Origin: JACMJP01 sp046160675
GTDB taxonomy: Bacteria > Bacteroidota > Bacteroidia > Chitinophagales > BACL12
Direction: 5' to 3'
Length of the DNA stretch: 29,809 nt
NCBI GenBank assembly: GCA_046160675.1
Contig: JBJXHH010000185.1
Span: forward strand, 1 to 29,809
Under the pieces are notes generated by a model. That model did not search any database and was not told the DNA's origin. It saw nothing but the letters and a program-made list of their open reading frames with translations. A program made the translations under genes and the position numbers. Below, piece after piece: positions 1-8,015 of the stretch (its first letter is position 1; the number at the start of each line of letters is the position of its first letter).

Positions 1-1275
1 TCTTCTCAACGGTATCTTTCTTTAAAAACAATTGAGAATCCCATCAAAAACGGGAAACCTGCAACATCATTAAAAATTTTATTCTCCATACTCAGATCAA
101 GGGATCAGACACTGGAACTTAACCTTGACTGGATGGATATGATGGCAACAACTTCAGCCCCCCTGCGGGAAAAAATGACCTTGTTCTGGCATAATCATTT
201 CGCTACTTCTACACCTTTTGCCTGGCTCATGCAGGTGCAGAATAATATGCTCAGAAAAAATGCACTTGGCAGCTTCAGAAAAATGCTACATGCTGTTGCT
301 AAAGATCCTGCTATGATATTATATCTTAATAATGAGCAAAATAAAAAAGATGCGCCCAACGAAAACTTTGCTAGGGAGGTGATGGAGCTCTTTACACTTG
401 GAAGGGGAAATCTTTACACCGAAAAAGATATTAAGGAAGCCGCAAGAGCTTTCACAGGCTGGCGGATTAATAAACTCGGCCAGTATGAGTTCTCTGAGGA
501 AGATCATGATTTCGGCGAAAAAGAATTCCTTGGAAGAAGAGGAAATTTCAACGGGGAAGAAATCCTTGATATTCTTCTAAAGGAAAAACAAACAGCAATA
601 TACATTACAAAGAAAATTTATAAAGAGTTTGTGAATGAAGAACCGGATGAAGAAGTGATAAACAAGCTGGCTGATGATTTTTACAATACTGATTATGACA
701 TCAGAAAACTCATGAAACAAATCTTGACGGCAGATTGGTTTTATGACGAAAAAAACATTGGATGCAAAATTTCATCCCCGGTTGAACTGATAGTTCGCTA
801 TAAAAAACTTATCAATTTTGATGTGAAGCGGGACGATGGGTTGATCTACATGCAAAACCTGCTTGGGCAAACATTGTTTTTCCCGCCCAACGTTGCGGGC
901 TGGCCCGGTGGTAAAAACTGGATTGACAGTTCTTCTCTTTTCCTGCGTATGAATATTCCGCTGCGTATTCTGCATGATGGTGGTTTTGATCTTCGCCCCA
1001 AGCCTGAATTTGAAGATGTAAGTGACGAAGAAACCATGCTGAAAACCCGCAAGAGGGCTGAGATACAAAGCGACTGGAGTAAACTTGTTCTCGCATTTAA
1101 AAATGTGAAACAAGAACAACTTACTGATACAATTATTTCTGCTTTTGTTCAGTCGCCGAAGGGAAATATTGATAAGAGTATTGTTGAAAAGTACACAGAT
1201 CGATCTTCGCAAGAGAAACTTATCATGAGTACATGTGCAGCAGTTTTTTCTTTACCTGAATTTCAATTGATTTAA
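1..1275 (+). CDS. DUF1800 family protein, C-terminal part (5' end cut by window)
   Basis: The reading frame is open from base 1, so the gene begins before the window and the ATG at 133 is internal; 424 residues are visible. Family hallmarks are the segment MTLFWHNHFATS, the segment NFAREVMELFTLGRG followed by EAARAFTGW, and the proline/glycine-rich FFPPNVAGWPGGKNWI near the middle. DUF1800 proteins have no firmly established activity. In Bacteroidota and Planctomycetota they are typically encoded directly before a DUF1501 protein, as here: the next gene starts 2 bases after this stop, so the two are surely co-transcribed and probably translationally coupled. A joint role in the cell envelope is inferred from the export signal of the partner. 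The start and any signal peptide lie outside the window. Confidence 0.9.
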   Translation, partial: SSQRYLSLKTIENPIKNGKPATSLKILFSILRSRDQTLELNLDWMDMMATTSAPLREKMTLFWHNHFATSTPFAWLMQVQNNMLRKNALGSFRKMLHAVAKDPAMILYLNNEQNKKDAPNENFAREVMELFTLGRGNLYTEKDIKEAARAFTGWRINKLGQYEFSEEDHDFGEKEFLGRRGNFNGEEILDILLKEKQTAIYITKKIYKEFVNEEPDEEVINKLADDFYNTDYDIRKLMKQILTADWFYDEKNIGCKISSPVELIVRYKKLINFDVKRDDGLIYMQNLLGQTLFFPPNVAGWPGGKNWIDSSSLFLRMNIPLRILHDGGFDLRPKPEFEDVSDEETMLKTRKRAEIQSDWSKLVLAFKNVKQEQLTDTIISAFVQSPKGNIDKSIVEKYTDRSSQEKLIMSTCAAVFSLPEFQLI

Positions 1276-1277
1276 TT

Positions 1278-2486
1278 ATGAAGCAAAACAGGAGAGACTT
1301 TCTGAAATATTCAAGCCTTGCAAGCGCATCGCTGTTTATTCCTCAATTTTTAAGAGCAGGAGGCAATCAGTATTTTGACGAGAAAGGAAAACCTAAAGTG
1401 TTGGTCGTTATTCAACTAAGTGGAGGGAATGACGGATTGAATTGCGTTGTTCCTTACCGGAATGATATTTATTACAAACTCCGACCTGACCTGGGCCTGA
1501 AGAAGGAAGAACTCATACACCTTAATGATGAGATAGGATTAAATACGAATCTGGGAGGACTTGCTGACTTGTTTTTGAATGGCGATGCAGTTATAATAAA
1601 CAATGTAGGATACCCAAACCCGAATCGTTCACATTTTCGAAGCATGGATATCTGGCAAACAGGCAGCGATGAAAGTGTATATTGGCAAACCGGTTGGTTA
1701 GGACGGGTGTTAGATTCAACATGTAACAATTATGATTGTATTTCCCCACATACAGCTATTGAAATTGATGATACAATGAGCCTGGCGTTAAAGGGTAAAA
1801 AAGTAAGCGGCTTTGCGGTTAGAGATCCAAAAAACTTTCGTTTTGCAGAACAAAACCCTTTTATGAGCGACATTGCAAAAATGAGTTCTCCAGAACAAGA
1901 TCATCATAATGTTGCGTATTTACATAAAACTCTATCAAGCATTACAGAAAGTGCTGATTACATTTATGAAACATCCGGAAAGCACACTTCCTATGCTCCC
2001 TACCCGGCAAATGAATTTGGGAAGCAAATGAAAACAATTGCTGAACTGATTGTTGCGGAAGCAGATACTAGAATTTATTATGTAAGTATGAGTGGGTTTG
2101 ATACGCATGCATTGCAGAGAGATCAGCAAAGTAAAAAACTGAAGCAATATGCTGATGCATTAAAAGTTTTTTGCGATGACCTGAAAGCAAACGGGAAATT
2201 TAAAGATACTTTAGTGATGACGTTCAGCGAATTCGGCAGGAGAGTGGAGCAAAACGGATCAAAAGGTACTGATCATGGAACGGCGAATAATATTTATTTA
2301 GTTGGCGGGGGTATGAAAAAAGGAGGCATGATGAATGACCTTCCTGACCTTACTAAACTTGATGACGGCGACCTGATCTATGAAATAGATTTCAGGAACA
2401 TTTATGCAACAATTATAAATAAATGGCTAAAGTCAGATGCAAGTGTTGTGTTGGAAAAAGATTTTAAGATGCTGGATTTATTTTAA
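1278..2486 (+). CDS. DUF1501 family protein with Tat signal
   Basis: This 402-residue protein begins with a twin-arginine export signal: RRDFLK at residues 5-10, then a short hydrophobic stretch (SLASASLFIPQFL). Family motifs include QLSGGNDGLNCVVPY near residue 50, NRSHFRSMDIWQTG near residue 115, and SEFGRRVEQNGSKGTDHGTAN in the C-terminal third. DUF1501 belongs to the alkaline phosphatase/sulfatase-like superfamily, and the Asp/His-rich motifs fit a metal-binding periplasmic fold, but no substrate is known. It follows the DUF1800 gene by 2 bases, the standard pairing. No Shine-Dalgarno is visible before the ATG. It ends 9 bases from the convergent pdhB stop, so no separate terminator fits between them. 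Confidence 0.92.
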   Translation: MKQNRRDFLKYSSLASASLFIPQFLRAGGNQYFDEKGKPKVLVVIQLSGGNDGLNCVVPYRNDIYYKLRPDLGLKKEELIHLNDEIGLNTNLGGLADLFLNGDAVIINNVGYPNPNRSHFRSMDIWQTGSDESVYWQTGWLGRVLDSTCNNYDCISPHTAIEIDDTMSLALKGKKVSGFAVRDPKNFRFAEQNPFMSDIAKMSSPEQDHHNVAYLHKTLSSITESADYIYETSGKHTSYAPYPANEFGKQMKTIAELIVAEADTRIYYVSMSGFDTHALQRDQQSKKLKQYADALKVFCDDLKANGKFKDTLVMTFSEFGRRVEQNGSKGTDHGTANNIYLVGGGMKKGGMMNDLPDLTKLDDGDLIYEIDFRNIYATIINKWLKSDASVVLEKDFKMLDLF

Positions 2487-2495
2487 TGCTGAGCA

Positions 2496-3473
2496 TCATA
2501 CATACATCACATCTTTTACCACATTCATCACCTTAGCTGCATCCGGCAGATAAGCATTCACAAGATTAGGGGCATAATGCATATTTGCGTCGGCGCCATT
2601 TACACGGCGGATGGGAGCGTCGAGGTAATCAAAAGCATCTTTTTGCAACTGATAAGATATTTCACTGGCAATACTTCCGAAAGGCCAGCTTTCATCAACA
2701 ATCACAAGCCTGTTCGTTTTCTTAACGCTTGTTACAATTGTTGCTATATCCAGCGGGCGGATTGTTCTCAGGTCAATTACCTCAGCACTTATGGTTTCTT
2801 TTTGCAATTCTTCTGCAGCTTTCATAGCTACCTTCATCATTTTATTGAAAGAAACTATTGTTACATCACTTCCCTCTTTTTTCACATCTGCTTTTCCTAT
2901 TTCGATATAATATTCTTCTTCAGGAACAGGACCAATATCAGAATACATCACTTCACTTTCCATGAAAACCACAGGATCATTATCAAGAATTGCTGATTTG
3001 AGTAAACCTTTTGCATCATAAGGATTGCTTGGGGATATAACTTTAAGGCCGGGTACATTTGCGTACCAATTCTCAAACATTTGTGAGTGTTGAGCTCCTA
3101 ACTGCCCTGCGCTACCGCTCGGTCCCCTGAAAACGATCGGGCAACTGAATTGGCCGCCACTCATCGCCAGCATTTTTGCTGCAGCATTCACCACCTGGTC
3201 AATTGCCAGCAATGCAAAGTTGAACGTCATAAATTCAACTATCGGCCGCAATCCATTCATACCCGCCCCCACAGCAATGCCTGCAAAACCCAATTCAGCT
3301 ATTGGTGTGTCAATCACCCGTTTTTCGCCAAACTCTTCCAGCATACCCTGGCTCACTTTATAAGCACCGTTATATTCCGCCACTTCTTCACCCATCAAAA
3401 AAATATTCGCATCCTTGCGCATTTCTTCGTTCATAGCTTCCCGTAATGCTTCCCTGAAACGTATCTCTCTCAT
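2496..3473 (-). CDS. pdhB: Pyruvate dehydrogenase E1 component subunit beta
   Basis: This 325-residue protein is the beta subunit of the thiamine-diphosphate-dependent E1 of pyruvate dehydrogenase, which feeds acetyl-CoA into the TCA cycle. The N-terminal pyrimidine-binding domain carries DTPIAELGFAG (residues 55-65, with the conserved Glu60), EFMTFNFALLAIDQ, and FRGPSGSAGQLGAQHSQ near residues 115-131. The transketolase C-terminal domain carries EVIDLRTIRPLD and VDESWPFGSIASEI. Length is normal for a separate alpha/beta-type E1. No pdhA or E2 gene is adjacent, so the complex is encoded at dispersed loci, as is common in Bacteroidota. The start is supported by a good promoter box upstream (3491-3520). 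A 2-oxoisovalerate E1 beta is the main alternative; overall similarity favours the pyruvate enzyme. Confidence 0.93.
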   Translation of the reverse strand: MREIRFREALREAMNEEMRKDANIFLMGEEVAEYNGAYKVSQGMLEEFGEKRVIDTPIAELGFAGIAVGAGMNGLRPIVEFMTFNFALLAIDQVVNAAAKMLAMSGGQFSCPIVFRGPSGSAGQLGAQHSQMFENWYANVPGLKVISPSNPYDAKGLLKSAILDNDPVVFMESEVMYSDIGPVPEEEYYIEIGKADVKKEGSDVTIVSFNKMMKVAMKAAEELQKETISAEVIDLRTIRPLDIATIVTSVKKTNRLVIVDESWPFGSIASEISYQLQKDAFDYLDAPIRRVNGADANMHYAPNLVNAYLPDAAKVMNVVKDVMYV

Positions 3474-3752
3474 TCAAATAGTATTTGCCACAAAATTAAC
3501 AGATGAAGATTAAAGTGCAAGGTCTTTATAACTTTCAATGATTTGTGAACGGCTGGAAGCCACGGAGATGTCAAACAAAAATCATTGTAGTTAAAGAGTT
3601 AGAAGTTATTACCGGTGATTTAGCATTCTTCTTTTACATCATCTTCGCATACGGGATTGACTGAGACATGTAAAGGATGGAGGGGTGGGAATCCATCTCA
3701 GAAATTCAATTTAAATTCTTTGCTCCGTATGAAAAACAGTTATAAACTATTT
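3474..3752. other. Intergenic region with a 9-bp inverted repeat
   Basis: This gap of about 280 bases has no credible ORF. It holds the pdhB promoter near its left end. At 3536-3544 and 3579-3587 lies a perfect inverted repeat, CAATGATTT / AAATCATTG, enclosing a mini-hairpin GGCT-GGA-AGCC. A second, interrupted inverted repeat, CTGAGA (3661-3666) / TCTCAG (3696-3701), lies further right. Neither is followed by a U-run on either strand, so they are not typical terminators. A structured leader element or a decayed repeat are both possible; I cannot assign either. Confidence 0.35.
3491..3520 (-). promoter_or_regulatory. Bacteroidota-type promoter of pdhB (-33 TTG, -7 TAATTTTG)
   Basis: Read on the minus strand, TTG (3518-3520) is followed by 19 bases and then TAATTTTG (3491-3498), matching the Bacteroidota sigma-ABfr pattern TTTG-N19-TAnnTTTG. 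It ends 17 bases before the pdhB ATG, giving a short leader. Confidence 0.6.
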
Positions 3753-4526
3753 TTATCGTATCAATAAATTCGGAGAGCTATTGATGAAAATATCATTAGC
3801 AGTATACAAATCAAATACATATTCACCAGGTTCACTAAAAGTATATTTAAATTTTATCCAATCCCAGTCTTCCTCTATTTCAAAACTATCGCTGTCATAT
3901 AATTCGTCTGAACCTGTTTTGTAAACATCAAGATAAATCTTATTTGTTTTAAACGGTTTTTCACTGTTTGAAATGTAGATCATCACTTCGGCATTTCCGC
4001 CTACTCTGTCGAATACTGATTTCACACCTGACAATTGCCCGTTGTCATCAACAGATTGACAAAAAACAACATTTGATGATTCATAATAATAAGTATCTAT
4101 TTCGTCTAATGAAGTTGAAGTACTAGTTGCACTGCCATCCATTTTAAGATTAATTGAAGTTCCTGCCATCTGTACACCATTATACATAATGTATGCTTTG
4201 TAATCGCCGGCTTCCTTAAAGTTATAATCATATACAATCCAATTTTTTGATTCGTCGGGCGTTAAATTGATGGTTTCATAGGCTGAAAAAACACCTGTAT
4301 TGTCCCAGTCTTTATCAATATAAAGATACCAGAGCCCAGATGTTAAGTTTCTTGGTTGATTATAAAGTATGTAAATGTATCCGGCTGTGGGAGTTATGGT
4401 CCACTCACTGTATACTCCGCTGGCGGTCCCATTTTCATCATATTTTTCGCAAAGTTGAAGGGTATTTTGGGCTCTTAAAGTAAAAATACTGAAGAGTGTG
4501 AAAAGTATGTAGCTTATAGTTTTCAT
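3753..4526 (-). CDS. Secreted protein with two tandem beta-rich domains, function unknown
   Basis: I place the start at 4526 because the protein then opens with a clear signal peptide (MKTISYILFTLFSIFTLRAQ). The longer frame up to 4616 would run into the preceding gene and put the signal internally. The product is 257 residues. The mature part appears to contain two related units. The first runs from LQLCEKYDENGTASGVYSEW through NWIVYDYNFKEAGDYKAYI. The second runs from VVFCQSVDDNGQLSGVKSVF through DWIKFKYTFSEPGEYVFDLY. Each has a Cys-x-x-x-D-x-(N/D)-G-x-x-SGV start and an aromatic W-I-x-(Y/F) and G-(D/E)-Y end, suggesting beta-sandwich domains of about 100 residues. No catalytic motif or sorting domain is visible. 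It lies 56 bases after the propeller gene on the same strand, so the two are probably co-expressed. Confidence 0.75.
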   Translation of the reverse strand: MKTISYILFTLFSIFTLRAQNTLQLCEKYDENGTASGVYSEWTITPTAGYIYILYNQPRNLTSGLWYLYIDKDWDNTGVFSAYETINLTPDESKNWIVYDYNFKEAGDYKAYIMYNGVQMAGTSINLKMDGSATSTSTSLDEIDTYYYESSNVVFCQSVDDNGQLSGVKSVFDRVGGNAEVMIYISNSEKPFKTNKIYLDVYKTGSDELYDSDSFEIEEDWDWIKFKYTFSEPGEYVFDLYTANDIFINSSPNLLIR

Positions 4527-4582
4527 AATCCTATTTTTTGTAAAGATGCCGACTTTTTGATTATTGATGCATAGGTTAACTT

Positions 4583-7171
4583 TTAATTTACAATCAATTT
4601 TTTCACGGTTTTCCATTTACCCTCAGTTACACTAATAAAATACACCCCGCTATAAAAAGAAGAAACATCAAATTGTAAGGTGGAAACGGGTATGTTGTTT
4701 GCAAGGTTTCGGATTTTTTTTCCATGAATATCAAAAACTTCAATGATATACTTCGTATTGCCCGGCTTCTTTATTTCAAGTGTTACAAAATCAACTGCAG
4801 GATTTGGGTACAGGTTAAAAGGCGAATTTTGAACCTGTATTTCTTCAACATCCACAGCGTCAATATCTGTAGTTTTCCAAAGCCCACCACCCACAGCTCC
4901 AGCCCAAACTTTTTTGCCACTGGCTATGTTGGGATCAACCATCACAGTTCTTGTTCTTCCGCCAATATTGTTAGGCCCCCGTTCAATCCATGTAACATCA
5001 TTATTCAATCCCCCCGCATCTAACTCTGCTTCCCAAATGCCCCTTCCATGTGTTGCTGCAATAATGTTATTGTCAGCAACTCTTATTCGTAACTGATCTG
5101 TTCTTACAATGGGCGCTGTGGAACAAGGTATCCATTGTGTAGAGTTTCCATTAAGATCATTTGTATAAAAGATTCCTAGTTCGGTGGCAACATAGGCAAC
5201 ATCAGCATTTCCCGGGTGAATGACAACGCTATATACGGGTATATCTGGCAAGTCGCCTTCAAGATTTTCCCAGGTTGGAGAACCACTTAATGCATTGTTG
5301 CTTTGCCAGATACTTTCTACTCCGTAGTTTGCATAACATAGCATTACATGATTCGCATCATGCACATCCGCAAAAATTCCTGAACAATATAATGCGCCAA
5401 GAAATGATGAATTCGGAAGCATGTCAGCGGGATCTAGCCCGATGGGCGGCAATATTCCCTCAACTGTTGTAGCATTTTGAACCATGTATATTTCACCATT
5501 ACTACTGCTTTTTCCAAAAAAAATGATATCATCTTCTGCACTGCTGGCAGCTAATGCAGTAATGCCACCTGTGGTTGTGCAGGCTTTTTCCCATTCGGAA
5601 GTGTCAGCAATGGAAAGATTTTTTAAGCGCCACAACCCGATGTTACTTGCCTGGAATAATACTTCAGGATCATAGTTGCTTATTTCAATCGGGTTTATAA
5701 ATAACAAATTATCTTCAGTTACATTGGCGTTAGTAATCGTATCTGGAATTTCAAAACCGCCATTATTATACCTGAAAATCCTTGTGTACTGTGTCGTCGT
5801 ATAAAATTTATTCCCGTCAGAAGGATGATATGCGCAAAAAGAACCGTCTTGCCCGCTAACTGTCTTGAAATCTGTGAGTCCGAAGTTTAAAGCAAGCAAA
5901 GAACCATTATCCTGTGTTCCGCCAATAATTCCCGGATGGGATGACTCAGGATGAATGGCAGCTGCATAAAATTGTGTAACATTATAATTATAGTTTACAT
6001 TGTAGATAGTAGGTAAATCACTTGAAAAATTATCGCATTTGTATATGCCACCATCATTCGCAAAATAAACTGTATCCGAACCCTGAAAAACAACTTCATG
6101 TTGATCTACATGCATATATCTTACAAGCAAACTATCCAATCTTCCGGAAGTGAGTTGTTGCCAGTTTACACCGCCATCCCTGCTGCGCCAAACATTTAAA
6201 CCACCCGCCACAACAATGTTTTCATTGTTGGGGTCAACTGCAAGAGATAGATCATACCAAGCTTGTTTTGCAGCCATTTCATAATTATTTCCGGGCAATG
6301 ATGTTGTATCCCAGTTTGTTCCACGGTCAATTGTTTTGTAAATACCTGTAATCTTATATTGAGATGATGAACAAGGAATTGCATAACATACATCTGGGTT
6401 TGAAGGTGCTGTAGCAAGCTCAATGCGGTAAATGCCGGTAGTTGGAAACCCTCCAGTTTGTTTTACAAAAGTTGCTGAATCACCTGAAGGTGAATAATAG
6501 ATTCCATCGGTTTCAAAAATTCCAATTGAAGTAAACACACCACCATCGCTGGTAAACTCAATATCACATACACTGTTTCTAATAGATCCGGCACCGGCAC
6601 CCAGAATCTTTTGAAAAGTTTCACCTTCATCTGAGGAACGGTACAAGCCTGTTTTTGTAGCAACATATACATCGCTTGTAATAGGATGCACAGCTATATC
6701 CTGGCAGTACACAAAGTTTGAATTGTTAGTAGAAACAAGTTGCTCCCAGGTGCCACCCATGTCGCTGCTTTTGAATACACCTGCACCTTTTTGCGCATCA
6801 GCATTAAACCACCCTTCACCAGTGCAGAAATAAAAAATACTTGTGTTGTTGGGGTCGTAAGTAATTTTAGTAACAGCAAGCGAAGGGAAAAAATCATTTA
6901 TATGCTTCCAACCATCTTCAGACCTGCTTTCTCCAATGGTATAAAATCCACGGGCTTTAAGAGAATTATAAGCTTCCATTAGTTTGCCACCCGGCACCTC
7001 CCCAAATGCAGGGTCCAGTGTACGCATAAGTTGAAATTCAAGTGCACCTTCTATTGCCGATAATTTGTCAAAACCGGTATCAATCAAAACAGGATCTGTT
7101 TGTTCTTTACAAAAAAAATATATGCCTGTCGTAAAAAGCAATGCAAGTGTTGGGATCATTAATTTTTTCAT
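4583..7171 (-). CDS. Secreted BNR/Asp-box beta-propeller protein with T9SS sorting domain
   Basis: This 862-residue protein has an N-terminal hydrophobic export signal (MKKLMIPTLALLFTTGIYFF; the following Cys lacks a good lipobox). Asp-box repeats (S-x-D-x-G-x-x-W) recur: KSSDMGGTWEQL, RSSDEGETFQKI, KTIDRGTNWDTT and RSRDGGVNWQQL. This indicates one or two sortilin/GH74-like seven-bladed propellers over roughly residues 85-740. After them comes a module, WIERGPNNIGGRTRTVMVDP...VWAGAVGGGLWKTTD. Residues from about 785 form a type A T9SS C-terminal sorting domain (FNLYPNPAVDFVTLEI ... SGVYFISVTEG). It is therefore probably exported across the outer membrane and attached to the surface or released. 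Glycoside hydrolase activity is possible, but no catalytic pair can be identified from sequence reading alone. Confidence 0.85.
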   Translation of the reverse strand: MKKLMIPTLALLFTTGIYFFCKEQTDPVLIDTGFDKLSAIEGALEFQLMRTLDPAFGEVPGGKLMEAYNSLKARGFYTIGESRSEDGWKHINDFFPSLAVTKITYDPNNTSIFYFCTGEGWFNADAQKGAGVFKSSDMGGTWEQLVSTNNSNFVYCQDIAVHPITSDVYVATKTGLYRSSDEGETFQKILGAGAGSIRNSVCDIEFTSDGGVFTSIGIFETDGIYYSPSGDSATFVKQTGGFPTTGIYRIELATAPSNPDVCYAIPCSSSQYKITGIYKTIDRGTNWDTTSLPGNNYEMAAKQAWYDLSLAVDPNNENIVVAGGLNVWRSRDGGVNWQQLTSGRLDSLLVRYMHVDQHEVVFQGSDTVYFANDGGIYKCDNFSSDLPTIYNVNYNYNVTQFYAAAIHPESSHPGIIGGTQDNGSLLALNFGLTDFKTVSGQDGSFCAYHPSDGNKFYTTTQYTRIFRYNNGGFEIPDTITNANVTEDNLLFINPIEISNYDPEVLFQASNIGLWRLKNLSIADTSEWEKACTTTGGITALAASSAEDDIIFFGKSSSNGEIYMVQNATTVEGILPPIGLDPADMLPNSSFLGALYCSGIFADVHDANHVMLCYANYGVESIWQSNNALSGSPTWENLEGDLPDIPVYSVVIHPGNADVAYVATELGIFYTNDLNGNSTQWIPCSTAPIVRTDQLRIRVADNNIIAATHGRGIWEAELDAGGLNNDVTWIERGPNNIGGRTRTVMVDPNIASGKKVWAGAVGGGLWKTTDIDAVDVEEIQVQNSPFNLYPNPAVDFVTLEIKKPGNTKYIIEVFDIHGKKIRNLANNIPVSTLQFDVSSFYSGVYFISVTEGKWKTVKKLIVN

Positions 7172-7207
7172 ACTTTGTATCGTAACTTTAAAATTAGGTA
7201 TTTCTTT

Positions 7208-7215
7208 TAAGTTTG
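7208..7215 (+). promoter_or_regulatory. -7 promoter box TAAGTTTG before plsC
   Basis: The match to TAnnTTTG is exact and only 4 bases separate it from the plsC ATG at 7220, so the transcript would start at or next to the start codon. No good -33 TTG is seen at the usual spacing. Confidence 0.45.
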
Positions 7216-7219
7216 CACA

Positions 7220-7957
7220 ATGATAACTGTGTTGAGGTATTTGTACACCGCTTATGTTGCAATTGTTTTTGTTGTATTCCTCATAATCACAGCACCCTTT
7301 TTTTTCCTGTTCTCTTTTTTGGGGGGAGATAAAGCATTGCTCCCTATTTTAAATATTTGCAAGTTTATTGCTTATGGCTTTGGAGCTTTTTCTGGTATCT
7401 TTTATAAGTTTCATGGAATGGAAAAGATTGACAAATCGAAAGCCTACATGCTCATTGCAAATCACCGCTCAAACCTGGATGCACCGGTTAGCGCAGCAGC
7501 ATGTTGGGGTAGAGTAAGATATCTCGGTAAAAAAGAATTATTGAAAATCCCGCTGTTGGGGCAGTTATTAAAAGTTACAATAATAATCGTTGACCGAGGC
7601 AACAGTGAAAGCAGGAAGAAAAGTATTATTCAATTAGCTGAATACATGAAGCATGGTGATTCTGTATTTATTTTTCCGGAGGGCACAAGAAATAAAACGT
7701 TAGAGCAACCTCTGATTGAGTTTAAAGACGGCGCATTCCGCATTGCCATTGAGTTGCAGGCCCCTATCTTACCCATGTTGTTTATCAATACGGACAGCAT
7801 TATGCCATATAAACCCTTGCTGATGAAACCCGGAATTGTGCATATTCATTACCTGGAACCCATATCAACTGCAGGGTTAAATGGAGATGATGTTCCAATG
7901 CTTCGGGATAAACTAAGGAAAATTATGACTGAAAAATACCTTCAACTTACTCAATAA
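7220..7957 (+). CDS. plsC: 1-acyl-sn-glycerol-3-phosphate acyltransferase (PlsC family)
   Basis: This 245-residue membrane-associated protein would transfer an acyl chain to lysophosphatidic acid to make phosphatidic acid in phospholipid synthesis. An N-terminal hydrophobic segment spans residues 9-34 and a second lies near 45-62. The acyltransferase motifs are present: NHRSNLD (the H-x4-D pair is His82 and Asp87) and FPEGTR at residues 152-157, plus VDRG near 124-127. Length is normal for the family. It is divergent from the propeller gene with a gap of 48 bases. The related lysophospholipid acyltransferases (for example ornithine-lipid OlsA) share these motifs, so the exact acceptor is an inference. 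Confidence 0.87.
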   Translation: MITVLRYLYTAYVAIVFVVFLIITAPFFFLFSFLGGDKALLPILNICKFIAYGFGAFSGIFYKFHGMEKIDKSKAYMLIANHRSNLDAPVSAAACWGRVRYLGKKELLKIPLLGQLLKVTIIIVDRGNSESRKKSIIQLAEYMKHGDSVFIFPEGTRNKTLEQPLIEFKDGAFRIAIELQAPILPMLFINTDSIMPYKPLLMKPGIVHIHYLEPISTAGLNGDDVPMLRDKLRKIMTEKYLQLTQ

Positions 7958-8008
7958 ACCTTTTTACTTTTGAGTTTTCTTTCAACAAAAGGGTTTAACT
8001 TTTAATTT
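7956..8008 (+). terminator. Possible imperfect hairpin terminator after plsC
   Basis: AAACC-TTTT at 7956-7964 can pair with AAAAGGGTTT at 7987-7996 (with small bulges and further TTTGA/TCAA pairing inside), and a U-rich stretch follows. The stem is AU-rich and weak, and a possible -7 box (TACTTTTG, 7965-7972) for the next gene lies inside it, so the role is uncertain. Confidence 0.25.
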
Positions 8009-8015
8009 TTGTAAA

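Noticed and set aside
772..1212. 146-residue minus-strand open frame opposite the DUF1800 gene
   Set aside because: It is antisense to a strongly conserved coding region, has no promoter or recognisable domain, and looks like a shadow frame.
3661..3701. CTGAGA/TCTCAG inverted repeat as a terminator for the duplicated-domain gene
   Set aside because: The stem is interrupted by an 11-base bulge and there is no U-run on the minus strand.
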